Below, in pieces: positions 26,365 through 37,850 of a stretch of 64,000 nucleotides of DNA (the stretch's first letter is position 1; every line of letters begins with the position of its first letter). Made by a program: the position numbers and the translations under genes. Origin of the DNA: Gymnorhina tibicen (taxonomy: Eukaryota > Chordata > Aves > Passeriformes > Artamidae). A model generated the notes under the pieces. The model saw only the letters and a program-made list of their open reading frames with translations. It searched no databases and was not told the origin of the DNA. The stretch covers positions 125,825 to 189,824 of the forward strand of contig VXAZ01008272.1 in NCBI GenBank assembly GCA_013399875.1, read 5' to 3'.

Positions 26365-28639
26365 CTGCATACAAATGAGTGTATTAGTTTCCCTTGAAAA
26401 TTACACAAATAAAAAAAAATCCATAGAGCTCTCGACAGTTTTATGTATGCTTCAAGGATACAGCAAACAAGAAATATGAACGGAAGTCCATGAAATTACC
26501 ACTGAGCAGAGCAGGAACCTCATACAAGAAGGCAAGTTCAGGCTTCCCACCCTTCCCAAGTGTTACCAAAGCTACATTATCACAAGGTTTCAATTAAGGT
26601 GTCCCAAATACTAGTTTTATATTCATCTTTCTTTTTCTTTTTTATTTTAAAGATAAAGCCCTGAACTTCCAATATGAACCTTCAATATATTACCAACTTC
26701 CTAAATTAAAACTAACGTCTAATATTCAGGAACTTCCTTTGATATTTATATAGACTACAACAAGGCTGTTGAACAGAAAAAGGCATTCTGAATTTGTATA
26801 TAAAAAAGCCCAAATTTTCCCTTGTACTTTAACAGTACTCTTAGTCTGACAAGCCATGGGCATCAGGAAAGTCTTACACAGAGTACAACATACTTTGACT
26901 CACTGCAGAAATCAACCATTTGCTCTACAGAGCAGCAGATTTTACAAACTCTTTTTGTTGTGGACACCCTAAAAACCAGCGAAGATGCAAACTCCTCACA
27001 AGGTGACTATTAAACAATAGTCTGGTTTGTCTTCCTTCCCAACTGCAGAACATTTTCTAGAGTTTGACATAGCAAAATGCATACATGTTAGTATCCCTCT
27101 AGCATACAGGCTCATCACAAAGTCAGGCTCAAACACAAGTATTTCACAGTGTTTTAGGCACTGAATGAGCAAAAGGGCACACTCTACCCTTCTGTGCTGG
27201 CAGTGCTAATTAAATCACCAAATGGGATGCATGTACTTGCAGTGACTTTGCATGAAAGCACACCTGAGAAAATGCTGGCCTTGATTCTACTGCAACTCAA
27301 AAAGATAGAAAACAGAAAATACTGACAACTGTATCTTTACTATAAGCAAGAGCACAGGCAAGCAACCTACATTCTAACAATATTTGCTTAATGATAAATA
27401 AGGTGTTAAAAGTGCTATTTACCTCTTGCAGGAATAAGTATTTTGACACGACCTCTGCAAGAAGGAGGCAGAGTAGCATCACTTGCAAAGGAGAATGTAA
27501 AGAATGTTAGCAGCCTACAGCCCTGCTCATGTCTTTGTGTTGTGAATGTGCACACAGAGGAAGCCAGACTAGAGTCATCATATTCTGACCTGGGAGAGAT
27601 CATACCATTTAATTTACATAGACCTGCAAAGCAAGTACATACATGTTTTATCAATACATGCTACCCCATCTAATAGAGAGCCAAACTATAGACCTCAGTG
27701 TTGGATTTTGGCCCTAGTTTTGTCATCTGTCTGTTGTAGCTAAGATTACTGTATAAATCACACAGAAGCATCTGTCTAATTATTCTGGATCAATAATCTC
27801 TTCTAAAGTGATTATGATAAAAATAAACACTATCAGCCTAAAGAAAAAGCAAAGCTTCAGTTGAGTCCCAGCTAGAACTCAGCAGTGGTGCCTTATGCCT
27901 GTCACTTTGATTTTACTTAAAATCACGTTTACATGAAACAGGGTTCCACTGAAAACACAGTGAGCCCTGGATCAGTGCTCAGATGACAAACGTGTAGATT
28001 TATAAGCCATGTAGTTTACTATGACAGGTTAGAAAAACAAAACTGTAGCTGGCAGAGTAAATAATTTTCATTCTCTCCTGAGGCTACTTGCTTATAATCA
28101 TCATATTGACACAGCAATTTTTACAGTAAATGAGATAGGGTGGGCTGGAATCCATGTACTTTCTAATGCTGTTAACAAACTCACTCCAGACTGTTCAGCT
28201 TAAGCAGCAGTCACCTGCTGCATGACAATGTAATTCTGAAATCAAGTATTTAACAGTAGAGATGGATCAGTCCAGGGTCCTAGTGAATAGGATTGCAGTT
28301 ACTGCAGCATTTTACCAAACTGACAGCTTTCCAACCTCTCACAAGAAAGATTTTGTTATGCTTCATTTTATTACATACTGAAATTTTTCATCAGTGAAGT
28401 GCCATTTACAGAAAAGAAAGATAGGGTAGTATTAGCGTGATTCATACATAAAAACAATCAAATTTAGCAGGAGTGATTTCTGCATGGTACTCTTGGTTTA
28501 TTTTGGGCTCATTCTTCCCATGCCATTGCTTGCTTTCTGCATAGCAATATGAAAAGATGAGTCATATTTTAAGTCTCCTGCTATGAGAGAAGGGAATAGT
28601 AGTATTTGATCATTATTTCATAATGAGATAAATATATTG

Positions 28640-30071
28640 CACCTTGTCCTCCTGCTCTTTATGGAGCAGATGATTTTAAGTGCCATCACACAGCATGTAC
28701 AAGACAGTCAAAGGATCAGGCCTAGCCAGCAAGGATTTGTGAAAGGCAGGTCCTGCTTAACCAACCTGATCTTCATCTATGACAGTGTGACCCACTTAGT
28801 AGATGAGGGAAAGGCTGTGGGTGTGTCTACCTGGTCCTTAGTAAAGCCTTTGACACCATTTCCCACAGCATCTCCTGGAGAAACTACTGCTCATGGCTTG
28901 GGCAGGTGTGCTCTTGGATGGGTAAAAACCAGTTTGGGTGGTCAGGCCCAGCGAGTGTTGGTGAATGGAGTTACATCCATCTGGTCACTGGTCACCAGTG
29001 GTGTGGTGTTCCCCAGGGCTTGGTACTGGGGCCAGTCCTGTTTAATATCTTTGTCATTAATCTGAACGAGGGGATTGAGGGCACCCTCAGTCAGTTTGCA
29101 GAGACACCAAGTTGGGTGGGAGTGTTGATCTGCTGGAGGGAAAGAAGGCTCCATGAAGGATCTGGACAGGCTGGATCCACGGGCCAAGGCCAATGTTATG
29201 AGGTTCAACAAGGCCAAGTGCCTGCCCCTGCGTCACAACCACCCCTGCAGTGCTACAGGCTGGGGGAAGAGTGGCTGGAAAACTGCCTGGTGGAAAAGGA
29301 CCCGAGGGCGCTGGTTGACATCAGCTGAACATGAGCGTGTGCCCAGGTGGCCAAGAAGGCCAGTGGCATCCTGGCTTGGATCAGCAAATGTGGTGCCAGA
29401 GACTGGAATCCTTTGGCATATGGTCTCGTTTGCACCTTAATTCAGGCAGAGGCATTTCTAGTAATTTTAAGAACCGGACCATAACGTGTGTCCAGCGGGA
29501 CCAGGGCAGTGATTGTACCCTTGTACTTACTCAGCACTAGTGAGGTCACAACTCAAGTGCTGTGTCCAGTTCTGGGCCCCTCAATTCAGGAAGGACACTG
29601 AGGTGCTGGATAGAGTCCAGAGAAGGACAGTAGATCTGGGGGAGGGTCTGGAGCACAAATCTGGTGAGGAGCAGCTGAGGGAGCTGGGGGTGTTTAGCCT
29701 GGAGAAAAGGAGGCTCAGGGAAGACCTTATTGCTCTTTACAGCTGCCTGAAAGGAAGTTGTAGGTGGGGGATCAGTCCATTCTCCCAAGTGATTAGTGAT
29801 AGGACAGGAGGAAATGGCCTCAGGTTGAATCAGGGGAGGTTTAGATTAGATATTAGGAAAAATTTCTTTACAGAAAGGACTGCCAGGCATTGGAACAAGC
29901 TGCCCAGTGAAAGTCAATGTGGTTGAGTCACTGTCCCTGGAGGTATTTAAAAGAAATGTAGACGTGGTGCTTAGGGACATGGTTTAGCAGTGGACTTGGC
30001 AGTGCTGGGTTAATGGTTGGACTCGATGATTATAGAGGTCTTTTCCAACCTAAACGACTCTTATGATTCTG
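28640..30071 (+). mobile_element. CR1 non-LTR retrotransposon, 5'-truncated and degenerate
   Basis: Broken plus-strand reading frames match the CR1 reverse transcriptase and its C-terminal region. Pieces in order include QGFVKGRSCLTNLI and HLVDEGKAV (near 28730-28830), GLVLGPVLFNIFVINLNEG (near 29010-29080), RFNKAKC (near 29200), and [38 protein letters not shown] and [21 protein letters not shown] (29530-29920). At least three frame changes separate them. Where CR1 enzymes carry the catalytic FADD motif, this copy reads FAET, so the two active-site aspartates are gone. The 3' end shows the typical CR1 terminus (ggttggactcgatgat... then a gattctg tail near 30071). The 5' limit is approximate. 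It is antisense to MKX and surely inactive. Confidence 0.95.
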
Positions 30072-31767
30072 AAAGAACCTCAAGTCAGCTTTTAGAAGAG
30101 AGAGTTAGCTTTCTACTAAAGCACGAAGCAGCAAATTGACTCTAGAAACTCTTATCCCAAATGCAATTACAACAAGGCTCATTAAAGCCTCAGAAGAAAG
30201 GAAAGTTAGTCAAATCCATTTAAGAGATTTTTAGGCTTAATCTATGATGTGGTAATCTCTAGGTGCTTTCCTGCTCTTGGGCACTGGTGCATGTTGCTGG
30301 AAAATCCTGATTTCTAAGACATCGTGAGATTCAACACCTCGCTCACTCCTCAGTCTTGGACAACCTCCAGGTGTGTGAACTGGAACAGGCTGCATGGCCA
30401 CAGGCTGCACCAGTCAGCATGCTCACCCTGACCTCCAACCACCACCTGTCTCCTTCGAAGACAACAATTTTACCACCCATTTCAACCAGCCCCAAATGCT
30501 ACATTGTCTATCCATGTGGTCTTTAAAAACCTGCCTACTGCTGTAGGTCCTGCTCACAAAGAGTGCCAGTTTGCACCACGCTTACCTAAACCATTACAAA
30601 AAGAAACAACCAAAGCTGCCAAAAACATCCAACCTTTCCCATGGTCCCAAGATGAGCTACTATGACCTCCAAAAATAATTTTTAAAAAAAATCAAAAAAT
30701 TATTTAGATAAAAGCCAGTGGGAAAATCTTTGTCACAGAAACCTCCCAAGAACTAAGAATCTTGAAAAAACACATGATGAAACTCACTACTCTTGTAAAG
30801 TAACAATCCTGTAGCTCTTTGAGAAGCAAAAAGACAAAACCCAAGGGGAACGATAATAGATGTGCTTTCCAGCATTCGTTTTTTTACAGCAGTTCAGTTG
30901 TTCCCCAAGAGCATCAGGTACTTATATCAGCATCATGAAATATTGACCCTCTGGCTTTACTTCTGAAGACACATCTTCAATTTTATTGTAATTTGTTCTG
31001 CTTCAGTGCTTAAGAGTGGCCAAACTTTTAGAAAAGGAACAGACATCAAGCGATTCTCCTCCTCCAGTAATCCAGATATGCCTTTATAAATCTGAATACT
31101 ATTAAATCCATAGCAGCACATAACTGATATACTAAGCCTTTTATTGAAAAAAACTTCTTTTCAACAATACACCCATTCATATTTCTTTCTGGAAGGAATA
31201 TACAGCCATTTTTCTTTTTTATTTCACAAGAACATCTAAACCAAAATTTAAAATAAAATAAATCAAGCACTGTGGTAATAATACAAATGAAAATGTAGTA
31301 TATTAATAGGAAAAATTATTGGATTCTGAATTGGAATCTAATTGGAGTAAAATATAAAATGCCTGTTCAAACTATATTGCTTTTTTGGTTTCCTGCTTTG
31401 GCAGTTGTGGAAGTAGAAAACTTTGGACTGTTGGACTGAAATCTGCAATAACATTTGACTTGAGGACTCCCAAAGACCTTGTTGGCCTGCACAGGAGTAA
31501 GTCAGCCCAGAATTTGCCCCAGGTTTTGCTACTACTACTACTTAAAAAACAAGATGATTTATGATTCCTGCAAAATCCTTGAAAGAGTCTTGACTTTTCT
31601 TTGACTGAGCACTGCAGTCGTACATGCATCTGGAATAGTCCCCTTGCTGTCCCACTGCACTCAAGAACAGGGGGGTAGGCCAAAGTATTAATGAAGTAGA
31701 ACAAATTAATTTAAAATCAGCCAACTGGGTGATAGCAAAACTAATGAAAATAAAGTTGTGGAAGATT

Positions 31768-31813
31768 TGACATGCAGATACTAATAACAATAGTTATTAG
31801 TATCTGCATGTCA
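31768..31813. repeat. 46-base perfect inverted repeat (21-bp arms, 4-base spacer)
   Basis: The left arm (31768-31788) and right arm (31793-31812/31813) are exact reverse complements over 21 bases, separated by aata. The arms begin tgacatgcag on one side and end ctgcatgtca on the other. Pairing stops abruptly outside the arms. It lies in the large MKX intron about 1.7 kb from the CR1 copy and is not part of that element. The stem is shorter than a typical microRNA precursor. Its origin is unknown. Confidence 0.95.
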
Positions 31814-34588
31814 TTAGTTTGTCCAAATAACAAAAGTAAAAAACAGGGCTGGATGTTCACGTCTTTGTCTGACAGAAGAATTGGTTTTATCTATGCCATG
31901 GTCCTGAAAAAGCTCCTTTGGATAGATGCTACGTATTGGAATAAGGTTTGTTAGATGAAAGAAAAGCACAGGGAGAAGAGTTACATCTGTATTATCAATA
32001 TTACTGTGACCAACATCATCTTCCAAGCAGCTGCTGAAGACCTTTTCCAAGGTCATCAGTCAGGTGAAAAACAAAAAAAAACCCCAACTATTCATTCCCT
32101 AAATGGCATTTTGTCAGAAATTCAAAGGGATATTCAACTGTATCTTTTGCCTTTCCTAGGGCTTGTGACAACAAGGTGTCAGCACATGAGGGATGCTGGG
32201 AAGAGGCAGCAGCTGTCAGCAGACAACAGCCTCCATAGGAGTGGAAAGCTGTGGGAGCAAACACCACGGGACAGCATTGAGAAATGTAAAAAGCGTAGGA
32301 AATATGAGACAGGTCAGCAAACGTGAAGGCGTTTAACCCAGAGGAAACATCATACACTGGTTCCCGGTTCTCCAACGATGTCAAACAATATTACCAGATT
32401 AGAAAAACAATTTATAGGCAAACCCTGCCTGATGCTTTTGCAAAGTGCCTCTCCAGGGACAGAAGTAAAGCTTTCCAACAGACACCAAAGCCCAGTCCCA
32501 AACCTGCTCTTGGTTATACCACTTGTCTGAAAGAGCACAGCCTTCAGGAAGGCTATTTCAGATGTACTCAGTGTGACTGAGGTCACACCCTGATATGCTC
32601 GCTCTCACTCTTAGAGAACAAAAATTTTGAACTGGATTACAATCTTGTTCTTTTTGAGCATTCAAAAAGTAGGTGTGGGGTGTGTGTTGTTCAGCTCTTT
32701 GAGGCTCAGGAATTACTGCTGGTGACAGACATATGTATTTACATCTCATACAGATGCTATCATATTCCTGGATTAAAAGAGCATTGCACACAAATGATGG
32801 AAAAAACACCTGGGATTTCTCTTTGATGTTGTGCTTCTGTAAATGAAGATAGATGTGCCTGTTTGCACAGTTCTTTCAAATATTACAGTTCATAGAAACA
32901 AAACTGGTCGAATTCAGCTTCAGTGTAAACCCGCTAGAGTCACAGGGATCTAACAGAGCTAAAGGCAGCCCTCCCTGATTCTTTTAAATTTTATTCTACA
33001 CCTTACGTAGATCATAAAAGTCTGTGGAGTAGTGGCCATGGCTCACTTGATGCTTTTATAAAGGCTAATACATCTTATCCCCATCAGGATTTATCAAAGC
33101 TGCCATGAGAGAGATTCTGCAAAAACCCACCAGTTTTTTCCCCTTCTCTGTTCATTCCAAGACATTTTTAAAAGAACAGCAGAACTCCTCAAGATGTCAT
33201 AATGTTAAAGTGTCCCAACACATATTCTGGATATATGTTTTAAATCTCATGTAAAAACACAAGGATATTCTAAGAGCCATAGTCCAATAAAGTATTCCTA
33301 TTGAATTGTGCCATTGATGGGATAGTGTTTATGTAATCATAGTTTAAACCTTTCATGTATATTTTTTAAAAGCAAAGGAAGTTTTTTTAACTGTATCTTC
33401 CAGTTATAACTGGCATTTTCTGAGACATTAATATTATTTTTGTCAAAGCTATAGTGTTTTTTCTAGTGCAATAGTTTCATAGTGAGGTACTGAAGTATAA
33501 AAATTTCCCATTTTGCCATTACTAGAATTGAAGTTCATAGCACAGGTTTTTTTGAAGGAGCACTCAAAATAATAAAGCTGAATTACCACCTGTTTTTTTC
33601 TAATACTTTAGGTTACTTTGATCTCTTTGTGTCCTTTGCAAAGTGACAGATAATGTGTTAGGCAGAGTGATGAGGACCCAATCCTGCAAACACATGGGTT
33701 TCATTTTACACACCTAGCAGTAGCTTGCAGTAAGGAAATTAGATTATTCACAATGCATAAATCTTTGCAGCATCCAGACCTGAGATAGCATCACTCGGCA
33801 ACTGATAGCACTTAACCACATATTTCAGTAGAGTGCCAGATGGCAAAGAGAACAAAGAAGTGAGATTTATAAACACTTGCAGCAAACTTTATGCCTCTTA
33901 CGGCAAGACAACTACCAGTCACTTCAGGGGAGTATTACCTGAGAGCAAAACAATTACTCCCCATGTCTAATTACATTACAATGATAATTCCTGCAAGACT
34001 GTGAAGCACATTCACCATGTGCTGAGCCACTGCACACAATGTGTATGGTAACGCTGATGTCTGTGCAACAGGTGATGACAATTATTATCAGAACAATAGA
34101 ATAGTTTCCATCCTACCTCCTTTTCAAAAGGAAAGAGCAGCTCCCTGCAATTTCTTCAACAATTCCTATTCTGTGCTGAAATCTCTTATGACTGATTTTT
34201 TTTACTTGAGAATTTTTAAAGACTAAGCAAAAATATTTTCATTGTATTGATGAATGAGATGAAAGGATGAGGGCATCTATTCCTAGGAGGGCAAGCACAC
34301 ACTTTTTGCTGATTGTCTTTAGTACTTCTCCAGCTACAATAGCTCAGATGTGGTAATTCTTGTTTGAGGGAGACAGTGCTGCTGTGGTGGGGGAGCCCAG
34401 GGGAGAGTGGAAGAAGGATGTGCACAGGACCTCTGGTCTGGCTGGCTGCACTCATGCTCCCCAGTATCCAGCACTTTCCCTCTGTCAGGTCACAAAGGAG
34501 CTTTGGCAGATGCTGTCCCCATCCCTCCCGTTCATGAAACGCCTCAGAGCGGCGTTTGGAGGTGGGGGTAAGGGGTTCCCTTCCTTAC

Positions 34589-34748
34589 CTGCACCAAGGT
34601 CATCTGGGAGCCGAGGGCCAGCAGAATCTTCTCGGTCTTGGTGGGGTATGGGTTGTCGCGGTGCTTGTAGAGCCACTGCTTGAGCGGCCGCGCCATGTCC
34701 TGCAGCGCCTGCCGCTTGTGCCGCACCTTCCCGCCGCTCTGCCGCGCC
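34589..34748 (-). CDS. MKX: MKX second coding exon: first half of the TALE homeodomain
   Basis: This 160-base exon supplies the last base of the Gly61 codon and residues 62-114. The acceptor is CGCGGCAG|GGCGCG (exon starts at 34748) and the donor is GTGCAG|GTAAGG (exon ends at 34589). The residues run ARQSGGKVRHKRQALQD, then PLKQWLYKHRDNPYPTKTEK (82-101), then ILLALGSQMTLVQ. Pro94-Tyr95-Pro96 is the three-residue loop extension that defines TALE homeodomains, followed by helix 2. The N-terminal arm is basic (Lys68, Arg70, Lys72, Arg73), as expected for minor-groove contact. Upstream, splicing in phase 2 gives RRTG-ARQSGG, matching the known Mohawk arrangement. No broken residue is seen. Confidence 0.98.
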
Positions 34749-36756
34749 CTGCCGCGGAGAAGGGGCGCTGAGGACCGGAGCGGCGGGACACCTGCCCGCT
34801 CCCCGCGCCCGGCCCCGGGCCCTGCCCGTTCCCCCCGCCTGGCCCCGGGCTCCCCTGCGCGGGTGCGGTAGATGCTCCCTGTCCGCGGGGGGACCCAGCT
34901 CGGGGCTGCCCCAGCCCCGGGGTGCGCCCTGCCCGGAGGAGCCGAGCCCCGTCCTCGCGGGGTGTTCGGCGACTTTCCACAGCCGCAACCCTCGGCCCGG
35001 ACGCCTGCTCAAGAGAAGGTGATGCCACCAGCGTCCCGAACTGGTGGAGGGTCTGGGCGAGCGGACCCAGAGCTGGTGAATGGCCGCGATAATGCTGCGA
35101 ACACTGGCGGCGGCCGCACGGGTCTTTCAGCGGGGCCAGGGCTCCGCCGGTGCGAGTGTCCCGATGTTTTAGGTGCTCGGCACCTGACAGGCGTGTGGCC
35201 GGTCTGTTTACAGAGGGGCTTTCCAGCGCGGCCGCGCTGGACCTCGCACGGCCAGCCCCGCATCCCGCAGCAGCGGTGCGCGCTGCCCCGGGGCCAGACC
35301 AGGCTGATTCCCCCGCCCGGATTTATTTCCCGCCGGTACTCAAGAGATACCCGCGGCACCGAGCAGCTCCTGGATCATTTCAGTCCTCGGAGCGGCGAGC
35401 GGTACTCCTGGAGGAGCCGGCGCGCCGCTCCCAACGCCGCCAGCAGCGACGCGAGGCAGCCCGCAAAGCCCCGCGCCTGCCAAGGGATGCTGGGGGAACG
35501 AAACCCGGGTTCCGTTAAAAAAAAAAAAAATTAAAGGTGTCCCTTTGTAAATAAAGGCCTACAATAAAAAGTGAGTGAACAAAATCGGGGGAATCCTAAG
35601 AAAAGCCCAGAGGCTGGCTGGGGCCGGCGGTAGCGCTGCGCAGGGTGGAGGAGGCTCCGGGCGGCGCTGGGTGCCGGCGGTGGCGGCAGGGGGCGCCCCG
35701 CGGCCGCGCCGCTGCCTCCGCGGGGCTCCCGCGGAAGCCCCGCTCCGCCGCGATCGGCTGCAGCAACATCTCGGTGACACACACCTGCGTCCTCTCGGCC
35801 AGCACCGCCGGTGAAACTGCGAGCTGATGCAATCGCTAAGGTGGAAATTCGTCAGTACAAGCAGCTCCCCGGGACTCCTCGGTGTCGCAGCCGCCTGACT
35901 GTGCTCCTCGATCTTTACTTTGTAACACTGACCCGAAATGTCTGGTCAGCGCTCGCCAGTTCAACCCTCCGAGCTACGGCTGACAACAAGCCGGAGCTCG
36001 CACGTCCTCTCATCACCTTCTATTTCACCTGTTCCAGCATCAAAAAAAACCCTGACTCCCAAAAAACAACAAAGCAAAAAAAACCCCCTCAAAAAAACCC
36101 CCAGCTACGGGCTGCTTAGCCTCAGCTGCTGTTTTAGCAAACCCGATCTTAACATCACGTTATCCAGCCCTTGACTGGCATCGCGCTAGTCCGTTCTCAA
36201 TCCCATCCCTGGGAAAGCACTGACAACGCAGCTCCTTCCCGCCCGTTCGCTCGGCGCGCTGCGAACCCGCGGGGACGGCGGAACAAGTGCCGGGGCCGCG
36301 CAGTGCCCGCCCGCCTCAGCCCCGCTGCCACGGCACTGCCGCCGGGGATCGGCCGCGCCGCCGCCCCGTCCCCCAGGTCTCACACGTTCCGCCTGGCGCC
36401 TCCGTTTTGGAGACTTTAATTGCATGAAGCGCCCGAACAAGCCGGAGGAGCCCCGGTGTTCCCGGTTTGTTTTTGTTTGGAGGCAGAGGGGGAGGTCAAG
36501 CACAGCAGGACAGGAGCGCTCTGTCTGGCACATTCCAGCCCAATCGGACGCCCCTGCATCACCTAGTGCCGGAATTTCCCACCGTAGCTGCGGAATGAGA
36601 ATCCCAGAGAATACGGACCCGGGGCCGCGGGGAAGGACCCAGCTAGAAACCCATCTCGCAACCCCAAATCGGCGACGCAGCGGCCGAGAGCGCCGGCAGC
36701 GCAGGCAGGGCCACCCCCGAAGCCGGTGCGCGGCGCGGAGACGAGCGCACGCATAC
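34749..36756 (-). other. MKX: MKX intron between first and second coding exons (CpG-rich)
   Basis: A 2008-base intron, from donor ACGGG|GTATGC at 36757/36756 to acceptor GCGGCAG at 34749/34748. Most of it is CpG-rich, giving long chance open frames on both strands. An A-rich run (A13, 35518-35530) lies near 35.5 kb. The persistence of CpG density through the intron suggests regulatory sequence, but I recognise no specific element. Confidence 0.9.
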
Positions 36757-36938
36757 CCCGTCCGCCGGTTGCGCAGGCTGAGGCTCTCCTTGATGGACGG
36801 GCTGTCGGGGAGCAGCACCTCGGCGTGGTGTGGGCCCTCCACCACCCCCACGTAGGACCGGCCGCTCCGCTCCCGCTCCTTGGCGTCCTCCTCGAAAAGC
36901 ACCTGGCCGCTGAGCTTGCTGAAGACGATGGTGTTCAT
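36757..36938 (-). CDS. MKX: MKX first coding exon with the initiator ATG
   Basis: This exon encodes residues 1-60 plus two bases of Gly61. The start ATG (36936-36938) sits in a good context (CCACCATGA) and begins MNTIVFSKLSGQVLFEED, clearly the Mohawk N-terminus. The exon ends LSLRNRRT-G at donor ACGGG|GTATGC. The N-terminal region before the homeodomain has no known fold and is acidic/serine-rich here; the stretch around residues 30-50 (VGVVEGPHHAEVLLPDSPSI) is the part that varies most between species in this family. Reading past the donor gives an open frame for another 190 codons, but this is arginine- and cysteine-rich translation of the CpG island, not protein. Together the four exons give 277 uninterrupted codons. 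Confidence 0.97.
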
Positions 36939-37003
36939 GGTGGGGGGCTGGGGGCCGCCGTCGTGTTGGCCGTCGGCTCCGAGGTGCGGGGACTCGCTGT
37001 GCG
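36939..37003 (-). promoter_or_regulatory. MKX: MKX 5' UTR with candidate upstream splice acceptor
   Basis: Immediately upstream of the ATG on the minus strand lies a GC-rich leader. A plausible 3' splice site, GCCTCCCCGCAG|CGCACAG, would start the exon at 37003 and leave a 65-base leader before the ATG. Mammalian MKX has a non-coding first exon, so this acceptor would fit. The matching donor and first exon cannot be identified, partly because the 90-base gap lies 110 bases further upstream. An unspliced longer leader remains possible. Confidence 0.4.
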
Positions 37004-37113
37004 CTGCGGGGAGGCGGCAGCGGTCACCGGGCAGCCGCGCCGAACCACCGAGACCCGCCCGGCGCGACCGGCGGGGGGGCAGCGCGGAGGCACCGGGCGC
37101 CGCCTGCCCACCC

Positions 37114-37203
37114 NNNNNNNNNNNNNNNNNNNNNNNNNNNNNNNNNNNNNNNNNNNNNNNNNNNNNNNNNNNNNNNNNNNNNNNNNNNNNNNNNNNNNNN
37201 NNN
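37114..37203. other. Assembly gap (90 Ns)
   Basis: Ninety consecutive undetermined bases in the CpG island just upstream of the MKX start. The position, between a GC-rich leader and a C/T-rich tract, suggests sequencing dropout. Open frames that cross it are artefacts. Confidence 1.
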
Positions 37204-37239
37204 GTCGCAATAGTTCGGAGCGCGGGTTTTCTGTCGGGT

Positions 37240-37370
37240 TTGGTGTTTCTGTCTCGCTTGCTCTCTCTCTCTCACTCCTTTTTTCCCCCCTTTTCCCTTC
37301 CTTTTCCCTCCCCTCCCCTCCCCCGGAATGATTTTCCCCTTCCCCCTCCCCAAACGGGGAGGGAAACAAA
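37240..37370. repeat. Pyrimidine-rich tract, G-rich on the MKX sense strand
   Basis: The plus strand shows a CT microsatellite (ctctctctct near 37260-37272) running into long C and T blocks with several runs of four or more C (about 37280-37350). On the minus strand, the MKX sense strand, these are GA repeats and multiple G-runs closely spaced, the pattern compatible with G-quadruplex or triplex structure. It lies about 300-430 bases upstream of the ATG, in the presumed promoter or first-exon area. Confidence 0.75.
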
Positions 37371-37835
37371 TTGTTTTTAACGACCACCAAATGCGCAGAG
37401 CCGGCGCCCGGAGGCACAGCCGCCGCGCAGCCACTCACACTGTCGGGACTGCCGCTCCCCATCCCCGGGGGGAGTCACCGCCGGCGAGGGGACCCCAGCA
37501 GCCCCAGCCAGGGCACGGGCCCAGCCCGGACAGAGAGGCGTCGAGGGGCGGTGCGTGGAGGGGCGATAGGAGTCCGGCCAGGGGCATCTGAGGGTACGGC
37601 AGTACACGGCTGGGCAGTTCACCGTCTGTATGGGGGAGTCCCCCGGGGAAGGCGGCTGAGGACACCGTCTAGTGTCACGCTGACCGCAGGAGAGACCCCC
37701 GTCGGGGACGCAGGGCGCAGCCGCAGCCCCGTGCCACTTATTAACACCTGCGTTTAATGATGCCATACCAGGAGCCATCTCCCACCACGCTTCTCCGTCT
37801 TCTCTTGAGTGTCGTGCGTCCCCCTCTCCCCCCCA

Positions 37836-37850
37836 CCAATGGTTATAAAT
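37836..37850 (+). promoter_or_regulatory. Adjacent CCAAT and TATAAAT motifs in the CpG island
   Basis: CCAAT (37836-37840) is followed three bases later by TATAAAT (37844-37850) on the plus strand, facing away from MKX. True promoters normally place CCAAT tens of bases further from a TATA box, so the pair may be coincidental. It could mark an antisense start or, through the near-palindromic TTATAA core, a minus-strand one. Weak evidence. Confidence 0.2.

Larger units (their letters stand above)
26365..34588 (-). other. MKX: MKX intron between second and third coding exons
   Basis: An 8224-base intron inside the homeodomain coding region, from donor CAG|GTAAGG at 34589/34588 to acceptor GCAG|GTA at 26365/26364. 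It lies in phase 0. It contains an antisense CR1 LINE (about 28640-30071) and a 46-base palindrome (31768-31813). Elsewhere I see ordinary AT-rich intronic sequence and no additional exon. Confidence 0.93.

Noticed and set aside
31768..31813. microRNA precursor at the palindrome
   Set aside because: A 21-bp perfect stem with a 4-base loop and no flanking pairing is too short and too perfect for a canonical animal pre-miRNA.
34872..35534. 220-codon plus-strand open frame in the CpG island
   Set aside because: CpG-rich DNA lacks stop codons. The translation is Arg/Pro/Gly/Ala text and lies antisense in an MKX intron.
36186..36756. Extension of the MKX first coding exon frame past its donor
   Set aside because: The GT donor and the exact phase-2 join to the next exon reproduce the known Mohawk sequence. 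The extension is CpG-island translation.
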